From Fennellomyces sp. T-0311 (Eukaryota; Mucoromycota; Mucoromycetes; Mucorales; Lichtheimiaceae): a DNA stretch of 64,000 nt. Within the stretch, counting starts at the first letter, position 1; each line of letters opens with the position of its first letter. The stretch is from positions 620,001 to 684,000 of the forward strand of contig JALLLT010000001.1 in assembly GCA_025266875.1 (NCBI GenBank). The letters run 5' to 3'. Below the pieces are notes generated by a model. It did not search any database. It had not been told where the DNA came from and saw only the letters and a list, made by a program, of their open reading frames with translations. A program made the position numbers and the translations under genes. This document shows positions 12,058-24,715 of this stretch, piece by piece.

Positions 12058-14134
12058 CTACTCCTTGGTTGAAGACGCGCTGCTTGTGTCTTCGGCTGTG
12101 TGCATTGGGCCCTTATAGTAATTGCGACCACCAATGACCCAGAAGAAAAGCGCAAGGATGATGATACCACCAATCATAAGACTGGCCCAGTTCATAGTCT
12201 CTGGTGATACTGGGTTGATGGTAGGAATACAGAGTATAATACCGAAGAAGATGATCCAAAGGACGGCAAGGATAGTAATGGGGACACTGAATTTACCCAA
12301 GTTGAAAGGACCCTTGGGCATGTCGTTGCGATGCCATATTAAGCGGCAGGCAAAAGGAATGAGATAGGCAGTGTTCATGCAAATAACGGTAGTACTCATC
12401 ATGGCACCCCAGTAGGCTTCACTACCGAGCGACTAAGTAAAAGTGAGACGATAAGTTTTCTGGTCGCAGTAAAGAATTGTCCAAAACTTACGGGCAGCAT
12501 GAAAATAATACACACAAGGCAGTTGATAGTCAGAATGCGCAATGGTGCCTTATTTTTTCCAGTAAGCTTGTACCAGAACTTGTAGTTGGGAATACATTTA
12601 TCGCGAGCCATCGACCACAGGAGCTGACCAGCTGCCATAGTGAGAGTGGTAAGTGTACCGAACTGGGAAACAAGCAAAATGACCAAGAAGAAGGCAGCGA
12701 CCGATTCGTTGGTGGCACGAAGGAAAAGTGTGGCAACAGGTTCACTTGAATTTTGAATTTCTTCAAGATCTTGGATTGAGAACAAAGTAGCAACGCAAAG
12801 AACAATGCACTGCGCAGCAGCTGTAATAACGGAGATGAGAATACCACGAGGGCCAGTAACTTCGGCGTTTTTTGTTCCTTCGGAAATATGTGCACCATTT
12901 TCGTAGCAAAGCTAAAAAAAAAGTAAATATTGTTTAGCGGCTAAGCAAAAAAAAAATTTAGTATCAAATAATTACCAGAGTCCAACCGGCTTGGAGTAAA
13001 CCGAAGAAGAAGACAAGACCGCTGTTTTCATAACCAGTGGTATTTTGGAATTCAGTAAACACCCACTTAGCGGAAGGATGGGTAGGAGCCATGACAGGCA
13101 TGCCAATAACGATGATGAAAGTACCAGCAACAGCCATGAAAACTGGAGGCGGTATGTTAGAATTAGTATGGTGAAGTAATGTAAGTGCTTTTGCTAGCTT
13201 ACCAAGGAATTTGGTCATGTAAGCACTGGCTTTGATACCCAAGCAGCAGTAGGCTGAAGAAGCTAAAAGATATGCGACCGTCAAGCCAATATAAGCGCCT
13301 TTGCTCGTGATGGCATTTTCAGGGTGCAAGATGTTTTGAATAGCTAGAATTATAACGGTTAGGAAAAATAAGTATAAGACGATATTGAAAATCTTACAGA
13401 AAGTGTATTGCGAAACACTGTATCCTACAGTCATCTGTGCGGCTAGAAGACCACCTAACATTACGTAGCCACAGACCCATGAGAGTACTGGGTAGGGTAA
13501 AAGTAAAATTAGCCATTGCGCAGTCATAAAGTGGGTATCTTTTGTACGTACATGGACCCCATTTAGGGCTGCTGAGAAGATAGGACCATGAGTAGACACC
13601 GCCGTTAACGGGATATGCTATAAAAGAGTGTTAATACTGTGACTTGTAGATTGAAGAGTATATAATGAGGTGCCTACCAGAGAAAATTTCAGCCATAGCA
13701 AGAGCACTACATAACAGGAAGGGTAAAAGGACGAGCTAATGGACGTGAAGGTTAGCGAGCTGCACGAAGGGTGAACTTCCCAATTTTTCTATACTTACAA
13801 TACCCCAGAACAGTGACATAGGGCCGCCAGCGGCAATAGAACCACCGAAACCGAGCAGCCAGTTGGGAAGAGGAGACATGGAAGCAAGAGCAAAGCCGGT
13901 TTGCACTAAAAGGCTTACTTCACGCTTGAATTCTTGCTTATAGCCCAGTTGTTTCAGGCGATTTGCGTCACGATCTGATGCTGAAGAAGCCGTACTTGAC
14001 TCTTCGAATGTAGACTTTTCAAAACTACTTTTGGAAGGGGAATCAATCTAACAAAGGGAGGTAAATGCGTAAGAATACAGAATTATAGCACAAGGCGAAA
14101 ATGTGGGGTAAAGTACCTCGGCTTTTGTATCCAT
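12058..14134 (-). CDS. APC-superfamily amino acid permease, GABA/choline (Uga4/Hnm1) type
   Basis: Multi-pass membrane transporter importing GABA, choline or a related amine by proton symport. The first exon encodes MDTKAE. The cytosolic N-terminus (Ser-rich, KSSFEKSTFEESS) is followed by RLKQLGYKQEFKREVSLL, the typical 'LGY.QE..R.' start of this family, then hydrophobic segments including ALASMSPLPNWLLGFGGS and MSLFWG. The loop HISEGTKNAEVTGPRGILIS corresponds to the 'E.....A...PRAIL.S' signature (with GPRG for APRA). Later blocks FGTLTTLTMAAGQLLWSMARDKCIP and FNLGKFSVPI are family hallmarks. About 12 membrane segments are expected. Introns are short and GT-AG. The upstream region carries several HGATAR sites, suggesting GATA-factor nitrogen control. 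The exact substrate cannot be read from sequence. Confidence 0.85.
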
Positions 14135-14640
14135 GATGTGAAGTAGTGTAATTAGAATGAATAAAAAGACATGGGAAACATTTCTGGCCAAGTATTTATA
14201 CAAAATCTCGCAAACTATAATAATCGAGATAAGTTTCAAAGGTTAGAACTCGCATCTGACTCTGGTGCAACGAAGACTAGAAACACAGATAACGTATTAT
14301 CTGGCAGTTCAAACCAGTAATAGGAAAAAATCTCTGAGAGTGAATCATTGGAAGGGTAAAGTCGTCACTGCGTGTGAAAGGGCATCGGCGCGTTATCTCA
14401 AAGCAGTATCTCTAATGCGAGGTACTACCAGCAATTAACCTTAACCCAATGAGTTAGTTGTCAACCTGTGTCAAAAATGGGATATTTTTGAAACAGGACG
14501 ATAAGGAGGCGTCGGTGCCTTAACATATCAGGGCGATAAAAAATCGAGTTTGACATATCCGGAATCATAATTTTTGGCACATGAACCTTCTTTTTCCATG
14601 TGCCTCCGCCCATCAAATACCTAGCTTATAGTGATAACGT
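14135..14640 (-). promoter_or_regulatory. Permease promoter with a cluster of GATA-type sites
   Basis: Within about 500 bp upstream of the permease start there are AGATAA at 14287, TTATCT at 14297 and 14393, CGATAAG near 14499, CGATAA near 14534 and TGATAA near 14632. Fungal nitrogen-catabolite activators (AreA/Nit2/Gln3 class) bind HGATAR, and GABA permeases are classic targets. The function here is inferred from density and context. Confidence 0.45.
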
Positions 14641-17600
14641 TACTTTGGATGTGGTTGCCTTTCTAAAACGAAAGTTTTGGTAATTATTTCACACACATTA
14701 CGAAAACAAACAGGGTGTATCCATCCTAGCACATGAGATGCCCGTCCAGCGTGGAAATTGCAAGGGCCGACCGTTGACTGTGTGAAAGATGGAGAAACCG
14801 ATCCATCCATTTGGCTGGTTTTGAATTTATTGTCTATCAGGATCTGAGCACCGATCACCACAACTTTTGATTTGAAAAAATAGTGAAAGCCCAAAAGTAA
14901 CTACTTTGAACAACTCGAGATAAAGAACCGGCGTAAAGCGTTTAAGATGCAAGCGTATTTAAAAAAGTGAGACGATATCAACACGCAATTTTCAAGACGA
15001 TTTTTTACCGGCGCTTAAAGCCGATTTTTTGCTTGAATTAAACTCAACTTCTAATTGGCACGATAGAATCAAAATAATGCCAGAGATTCTCACTCTTTTC
15101 ATCATCCGCTTGTCATTGTTATACGACTTACATGAACCGATAATCGTCGCGCAAACCCGTCACTGCCGCAAAAGTTGGCGAATAAGAACTAAAGAAGCCC
15201 ACTTTATTATTAATTGTGGTATGCGAACTCAACGAATGGGATGAACTTACCATATCTATGTTTCCTGCTTAGACATTCACGCTCAAAAAAATTCACATTG
15301 GTGCTGGGTACCCAACCGTTTTTCGGTCAATGGAACGTGCAAAGCGCACGCCAAAAGTGAGTATTGGTGTGTGTGTTGTTTCGTTATCGTCATAATGCGT
15401 ATACCGGTGCTCTGGGTCTGTTTTTTCGCGATAATGAAGTAATCATATCAGTACGACTAACGATATCCCACTTCCCGTTTCTCGTTGATTAGGATATCAG
15501 CTCGTGAAATATGGGAGCTTACGGATCTGGGATTATATCTTGCTGCTATGGGGGAGTGTTAAAAGCGTCTACATGAAGCGTACAAGTCAAGAGTATGCTC
15601 AAAGAGTAAAACGTTCGTTTAAATCGATGGAACGTGCTTGTATATATATTTTTATCGTGGGGAGTGCGAATTATTGGCATCTATGTGCTTTCGCAAAGTG
15701 AAATCGCTTCTGTATATATGCGTAGCGTGAAACACTTGTGCTCTCGCAAAATGAAATCTCTTCCTGTACTCCTTGCGCAGCACCAATTATTCTCCCCAGG
15801 GCCTCTAAAGCCCTGTGCAGACCACCATGCCAAATTCTCAGCCCTTTGATAACAAACCTTACTAAACTTGGGCTTCACAGCCCTTTTGCATTGAAGACCC
15901 GTACCATCTTCTCCTTTTCGTATAAATACTACCATGCTTTCGTTCACATGGCGCGTACAACGAGATATAAGTAAAGTTCCTGCGGCGACGCAATGATGGG
16001 CGTGTCGAACACCGCTCAAAGCATGGGCTGAGGATCCGAGAATATCCGATGAGTATCAACTGAAGCAAACGCCTGCATCTTGGGATACAATCCAAAAGAA
16101 AAGGCTGGGTCGCTTCCGAACATGTACGAACCTGATTCACTGGATACCTAGACCTTCGAGAGGATATTCTTTACTATCCGACAGGGGTGATCTTACTGTA
16201 ATACCGAAACTTATTTATCAAGGGCAACACAACCAAGGCCAACTAAGAATCAATGGAAACAAATCCATTTAGTATTACTGAGTATGATTAGACACTTTGT
16301 TATACCGGACTGCTTCTCCAGAACGTAAACTCCACCCGGAAGTGAGCGTTATCGTCATTATGGCGTTTGAAGAAGTTGATCCTATCAAAATACATCCATA
16401 TAGCATGCCTTATACGGGTTGAAAGTCAAGAACACGAATGTAACACTGCCATAGGACATCAGACCTGATTTGTAGTTAAGTACCTCAAAGAAATTCCAGA
16501 CTATTGTGCAAGGACGTCTATAAATGATCGTCGGCCAATCTCGTGAGTTTGGTACCCGTGGCCTAGTTCATGCGTGCAACCCCAACCCAAACTGGTTCTC
16601 CGACGATAAGGACTTGCTTTTGTGATTATCTGATTCTAATTGTAACTCTATGTTACTTTAGCTAAAATACTGCTTTAGCTTGCTGTATTTATATGCATAA
16701 CCAATTACGAATAGAAATTAAACGATATTCTGGGTAATGGGCAGATTCCACTTAAGACTTATAATTAGGCGATGTTTACGCAAATACGTAAAGTGGTATT
16801 ATTGCGTATAGATTGTTAAAATTGCAGCACCTCCTCTCTACTTATTATGTTATCTTTGACTCATTTGAGTTATCAAGAAAACTTTATTGCATGTGACAGG
16901 TGGACAATTGTTTCTGTTACGTAAGTTCGCGGGGGACAATAATTATAAAAAGCAACTACGTAACTTAGAATTATTGACTAGCACTCCTTTATTAATACGT
17001 TACTATAGTATCTACGTTTTCCCTCTAATTTGGCTACTATTAAAATATCTACCACTTTCTAAGAGCTGCCAGTTAAAGAAAAAGTGGTATGTCAAACTAT
17101 AATGGATTTGTAAGCGGGTCACGCAACGACGACGCATTGCATGCCAATGGTCTGATCTCCGCTATTTGTCTTAATACACATCTTGAACGCTGGTGATGAA
17201 GGCTTGCATATATTTAGTGATTATCCGTGGAATTTCATTTCTTACTTGATCATTGTTATTATACAACATTCCCTGTAGAAAAAAGGATGATGAGTAATGC
17301 GAGACGCAAGAAATCACTAATGATTTGTACCAAAAGAACCATTCCTTGGTATGCTATTTTATCATATATGAGAATAGCTCGTACTTATGAACCAGTGATC
17401 GAAGTCAAAGAAATTTTTATACACCTCTTGCACATTTGAAGATGAGCAATAGTCATTACCAACTGATGCATTAGGGTGTGTATATAAACGAGATTTCTTA
17501 AATCAACTACAATTTTTTTCCCAGGGATCGCTCCTACGTATATAGCCACAGAGCTAATAATAGTGTATCACTTACTGTTACTTGATACACTTTATTCATT

Positions 17601-18082
17601 GAATCATTACTAAAAAAAACGAATTATCGCTAGTCGATCGAGCTATTGTGACTCACACATACGCGCTACTGATTGAGATATATTGGGAGTAATGATATAT
17701 GATTTCGCACTGCAGATCAAAACGGCAGGCTGTGAGGTCTGTGCGTGAACTGGTTACAGGTGCGAGACGAAGCATCGGTTATGTTACACTGGCAATTTGT
17801 GCCGGAGTTAGCTTTAGACCACATGGTGACACGTATGTACATGGTAGCTGCTACCATGGAAACATAAAGGAGTATAGCGAAAAGAAAAGCATTAAAGGGG
17901 GTGGCAAACGAACTATGTATTTGGCATCCGAAAATGATTAATATGAGCAGGTGGTATCACAATTAGAAGAGTGGCTGTCACGTTGCAGTCGCCTTGCTTC
18001 AAAACCGTCGCGGACACCTTTCCGTTGCAAAAACTGCACTAAAATATTGAGAAGGACAACCGGAGCTACAGACTGATCAACG
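14641..18082. other. Gene-free spacer with repeats
   Basis: About 3.4 kb upstream of the mannosidase. No gene can be supported. It contains a 53-bp-spaced imperfect duplication at 15684-15771. A more GC-rich stretch (about 15680-16140) carries two overlapping minus-strand open frames of about 110 and 90 codons with no recognised domain. AAAGTGGTA recurs at 16790 and 17081, with its inverse at 17050. A degenerate mobile element is possible but not shown. Confidence 0.45.
15684..15771. repeat. Two imperfect direct copies, 53-bp spacing
   Basis: TGTGCTTTCGCAAAGTGAAA at 15684 and TGTGCTCTCGCAAAATGAAA at 15737 begin about 30-bp near-identical segments that continue as TCGCTTCTGTA and TCTCTTCCTGTA. 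It looks like a two-unit tandem duplication in non-coding DNA. Confidence 0.6.
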
Positions 18083-20185
<2,103 letters not shown>

Positions 20186-20281
20186 AATAAAAGTGCTCGG
20201 CAACACAAGTGGCTTTCGAAAAGGAAATCTTGTGACGACGCATTCCTGCGTGGCCTAGTCTTTGTGCCTGACGAAATACTA
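20186..20281 (+). promoter_or_regulatory. 96-bp gap between the mannosidase and CK2 alpha
   Basis: Only 96 bases separate the mannosidase stop and the kinase start on the same strand. The CK2 alpha promoter must therefore overlap the mannosidase 3' end or lie inside it, or the transcripts overlap. Confidence 0.5.
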
Positions 20282-21643
20282 ATGGACATAGCGATGCAAG
20301 GGACAAGCATTGCTCGGGTATACGCCGATGTGAATTTACAGAAGCCTCAAGAGTATTACGATTATGATTCGTTGCAGGTTCAATGGGGGTAATTTGCGTA
20401 GCAGCCGTTTTTCCACGCAACACACAAACAATCTGAACTTTTGCACCACAGTGAACAGGACCACTACGAAATCTACCGCAAGATTGGGCGTGGCAAGTAC
20501 TCTGAAGTGTTTGAAGGAGTGAACACACTGAATGGCGAAAAGTGCGTCATCAAGGTGCTGAAGCCAGTAAAGAAGAAGAAGATCAAGCGCGAGATCAAGA
20601 TTCTGCAAAACTTGACGGGAGGCCCGAATATCGTTGGGCTCTTGGATATCGTTCGAGACCCGCAGGTATGTGGCAGCGCATAAGACTGGGCAGGGTCTGC
20701 TGTCTAACGGGGAAAGGGATGAATTTAGTCTCGCGTGCCTTCTTTGATTTTCGAATGCGTGAACAACACGGAATTCAAGATCCTTTATCCGCGCTTCTCG
20801 GACTATGATGTGCGATACTACATGCTCGAGCTACTAAAGGTGGGTCTGCGCACAAAGTGCCCCCGCATGCGCGTTGACTGATACAGGTACTGCGCAGGCT
20901 ATCGAATACAGCCACTCTCGAGGCATCATGCACCGCGATGTCAAGCCACACAACGTCATGATTGACCATGAAAAGCGACAGGTACGCCAATGGCTAGCTA
21001 CTCATCGTCCGCGCGCTGACCCGAAGAACCCCTTAAGCTGCGACTGATCGACTGGGGCCTGGCTGACTTTTATCATCCGGGCACAGAGTACAACGTGCGC
21101 GTTGCCTCGAGATGCTTCAAGGGCCCGGAGCTGCTCGTGGACTTCCAGTTGTACGACTATAGCTTGGACATGTGGAGCTTTGGATGCATGCTGGCAGGTA
21201 TGGTTTTCCGCAAAGAGCCATTCTTCAATGGCCAGGACAACTACGATCAGCTTGTCAAGATTGCGAGAGTGCTCGGCACCAGTAAATTGTATGAGTATCT
21301 CAACAAGTACAATCTCCAGTTGGATCCCCACTTTGACAAGGTCATGGGAAGGTGAGCTGTGCAACGTGTCTGTTTCATCGTGTGCTTACCACTCCGGATG
21401 CTAGGTATGCGCCAAAGCCATGGTCCAAGTTCGTAAATTTATCAAACCAGCGCTACATATCCGATGAGCTGTTCGATCTTTTGGATAATTTATTACGATA
21501 TGATCATCAGGAACGTCTGACTGCACAGGAAGCTATGGCCCACCCATACTTCGGTAAGCGCCTGTTCAGCGTCAATAGCCAATTACTCATAAACTTCGAC
21601 TTTAGCTCCTGTTCGCAACGCTGCTGCTGCTGAGAAGAATTAG
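20282..21643 (+). CDS. CKA1: Casein kinase 2 catalytic subunit alpha
   Basis: Acidophilic Ser/Thr kinase of the CK2 holoenzyme. Seven exons give about 340 residues. The N-terminal segment [20 protein letters not shown] matches the CK2-specific region that packs on the activation loop. Then come the Gly-rich loop [12 protein letters not shown], the basic cluster [13 protein letters not shown] typical of CK2, the catalytic loop [17 protein letters not shown] (CK2 form of DFG) as [13 protein letters not shown], and the activation-segment end [13 protein letters not shown]. In CK2 alpha this last block is normally ASRYFKGPELL, so Tyr is Cys here (codon 21113-21115). The C-terminus is short ([12 protein letters not shown]), like other fungal and truncated CK2 alphas. 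Two in-frame ATGs, 20282 and 20294, are possible starts; both keep the conserved N-terminal block. The gene symbol follows yeast usage; there may be other CK2 alpha copies elsewhere. Confidence 0.93.
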
Positions 21644-24172
21644 AGAAGCATAATTTTTTTTTCTTTTCCCGGTAGAGCATCTCATCCATGTACAGTAGTA
21701 CCATAGCCTTTCTCCTACGCCCTCTTTTTTCATACTCTCTCATACCGTCTATACTTTATCTGTTTCTCTTGCCTTTTTTGCGTCGTGGATTTTCTGTTTC
21801 TCTTCCCCAAAGTCTATGATGCAAACCTCCACATTATAAACAGTAAGAACTGGTTGAAGATACATTTAATATGTCGTTTCAAACGAATGGCCATAAGCAT
21901 GTTCAGTATTTCGAGGAATTGCTCATTGTACTGCGTAATTTGCGAAAGCACAAGAATGCACCACTCGCACTTTTTCAAGTTGATGTACTGTGGAACCGAA
22001 TCATGCGTCTACTTTCCCGAACTTTGACTATTTCTATATTTTTATCGTCGCACTGTACGTAATACTTTTTCGTGGATTTATATATCTCGAAGTTACATAC
22101 GTATCTAGAGCATTTTGACTTCTTGTCTAATAAGTATCTACACTCTCTCTCTTCAAATTAGCTTGATGTATAATCAGTGTCAAGGACATCTACATCCTTG
22201 TATTTTAAATGTACACACCCACCATGCTGCAATACTGTGCGCTCCTAGACTATTGACGGCACAATTTAGATGACACATATACTATAATGAGCACAATTGA
22301 TGACAACAAACATACCATTGATACACTGGTAAGCATAACCACTTCTTAACATAAATGGCTCGCTTACGTACGGTCTGTGCTATTTACAGCAATTACCCAC
22401 TCTGAGCTTATTTGATACATACTGCTGTCTATGGTGCTGAGTTGAGCAATATATCAGCTGCGAACCACACAGTAGAGTTCCGTAGAAAGATCGTCGGCGC
22501 AGGGACGAGGAGTACTAACAAGCTGAAGTGTACATGAGGAAAAAGCGAAGATGACGACCTTTTGTACATAATGACAATTTCGCTTTAATACATTTACCGA
22601 GACCGCATTCGCACAGGCACCTACAATAACGCCCATACCCGTTTTGTCCAAAGTATAAATACCAACAGATAGGTTTGACATGCCAGTAAATAATTGATAG
22701 TTTATGTGGAAATGACGATAGAAATAAAGTGCTTTCTTCTTGTAATACTTGGTTTGAATGAAACTTTACTCCAAAAAGTCAAAAGGAAAGGATGGAACAT
22801 GCTTATAAGTATGTAAAGAAGGAACTGGAAGGTAAACATGCTTCCAACGTGACATAGGGCGGTCAGGTTAGATTATCCTTGTTTTTAATTTCTCACACTA
22901 GCTGCTATCGCTCTGCACCGAAAATATTTGCGGTCTAGGTCGCACGGTAATTTGTCTTACAGACAAAAAAACTATATATAAATTTAGCTATTCCGTCCAA
23001 TTGCCAACGGCAGTTTAGGTTCTATGTGACCGAACCACCCCCCCTTCTCTCGCTCATATTATGCGGACTTGATGGCTCCCATCTGGCAGCTGAATGGGTA
23101 TGTGTTATTTAAATACATGACCACAGGTACCAAATACGGTGTGTCAATAGAACCCCTTGGACTCAAATATATCCCCAACTAGAACGTTCATATTACGTTT
23201 TATTTGCTTCCAAGGTGCGTGTGAGGTTCTAAAACTCCCAATTTGCGATCAAAAGGTTCCCACCAATTGGCTCTCAACGGTTTAATATATTCGGAAATTC
23301 TCAAAGACATGTATGCATGGGCACTTGTGGTAACGATCTTTATCAACAAATGCTGCTGTGAGCCAAGCGTTGATGATTATATCTTAAATGCCATCCCAGG
23401 ATTGGGAGTCGCTATTTAGTCGGGGCAATGCATTCACTGTCTTGCTGTGCATTAATAAAAGGACTTTAGTGTCGATATAATGGACACCAAAGAATAGATC
23501 TATATGTATACGGTTATCTATCTGATACAGTATTTGATGAAAGAAGGGGGAGGAAATACAAGAGGCGCATCTAGAGTAACCGTCGTCATGCATAGCAAGT
23601 ATGTGCTACTATACCAAATGTGCATTATGTACGTATGCCAACTTTTTGTACATAATGAGGCCACAACCATGATTTATAATACTATATATATCTGCAGCTT
23701 ACTCGTCCCTCGAATTGGCTATTTAATTATGTTCAATTGAATGAAGGTTCTGATATCTAAAGTACACCCGATGTTTGCTGTGTCAATACTATCCCTTGAG
23801 GAACAAGAGTTACAGTTATCGTCATGATATTATCGTTATGCAAATCACTCCCCGAACTTTGGCACTATTTCCTTCCCCTGAACCATTTTGAATTAAAAAA
23901 AAAGCCTGTCAGATGATAAAAACGTACGTGTATGTATGTATGTAGGAAATACGCAAAGAATAAAATATAGTAAATTAACATATATAAGGTGTGTTGTGCA
24001 CGGCTAAAAGACAGACTAAGAACTGAGGACTCAGAGAAAAGGAACTAAAGAAAAGAATTATGGTACAAGAAAATAAGGGGTGCGGTCGAGGGGTGTTTGA
24101 GTGTGTGGTTTTTGTAAAGACGCGGCAGTGAATGGGTGGGCGAACCTGTTTTCATCACTCCTACCCCTTTTT
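21644..24172. other. Gene-free AT-rich spacer
   Basis: About 2.5 kb between convergent ends of CK2 alpha and the WWE-like gene. It begins with T-rich 3' UTR-like sequence. A 75-codon open frame on the minus strand (22454-22681) has no recognisable family. There is a GTAT microsatellite at 23929-23944. I see no RNA genes. Confidence 0.5.
23929..23944. repeat. (TGTA)n microsatellite
   Basis: Four tandem TGTA units in non-coding DNA downstream of the WWE-like gene. Confidence 0.75.
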
Positions 24173-24715
24173 TTATGAGGATAGGGTCTGTGAAGATGTT
24201 GTCGACGCGGGCGGTTGTTGTTTCTTTTTTCTGCGACCTGGGTGTGCAGCGCCTTCAACGATACGTCTTACTAGGACGAACACGCCTTCTGAAGAAACAA
24301 CAATATCTTGATCGAACAGTCAGCAATAAGCACTTTAGCCCCGCATTTCCCCTGACTTACTCTGTACCATGTCTGCCATACAGTATCCACCCAAATTGGC
24401 CTGCCAAAAGTAAAAATCGGGGATGCAGCTCCCAGTCTGATAAAGATTCTCGAGATCACGTTGGTGTTTCAATGTCAGTGGATGGAAATCCTGCTCTTTC
24501 ATAACTCCCCATTCGGCGTGGTATTGTCTCGATGGATCCATGTCTGGCGCAGCAGACGGAGGCTCGGCCATGGTTCCTGCCGCTGGCCAATGGTGATTAG
24601 ACGATGTAGATGAAGATGACGAGGACAAAAGTGGAGGCTGCATCAGTCCGTAGCCCTGTGCCCTCCCACTGCTATTGTCATCGTTGTCATACGTCATTGC
24701 AGTGGTGTGTGACAT
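24173..24715 (-). CDS. Small protein with a WWE-like domain pattern
   Basis: Two exons, joined at VQ|KGVF by a GTAAGT donor and a CTTCAG acceptor (removing about 70 nt), give 156 residues. Residues 1-65 are disordered, with a run of Ser and many Pro. Residues about 66-128 show the spacing of a WWE domain: AEWGVM, FHPLTLKHQRDLENLYQTG, a mid-strand YFWQANLGGY, MADMVQ, then VFVLVRR. The W, the 'l-E-x-x-Y-x-x-G' helix and the final VRR are the hallmark positions. WWE domains bind ADP-ribose units or mediate contacts in ubiquitin and PARP pathways. The C-terminus is basic (GRRKKKQQ) then Ser/Thr-rich. No catalytic domain is present. The assignment is by pattern only; alternatively it is a lineage-specific protein of unknown role. 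The ATG at 24715 is followed by an uninterrupted frame. Confidence 0.5.

Noticed and set aside
15681..16140. Overlapping minus-strand frames as a transposon protein
   Set aside because: No RT, integrase, transposase or zinc-knuckle motif can be read; kept only as a compositional oddity.
16790..17089. AAAGTGGTA at 16790 and 17081 with inverse TACCACTTT at 17050, suggesting a short inverted-repeat element
   Set aside because: Only 9 bp match, similarity ends immediately inside, and no target-site duplication flanks either pairing.
22454..22681. 75-codon minus-strand frame
   Set aside because: No homology by eye, no promoter or splice features, and length expected by chance in this much spacer.
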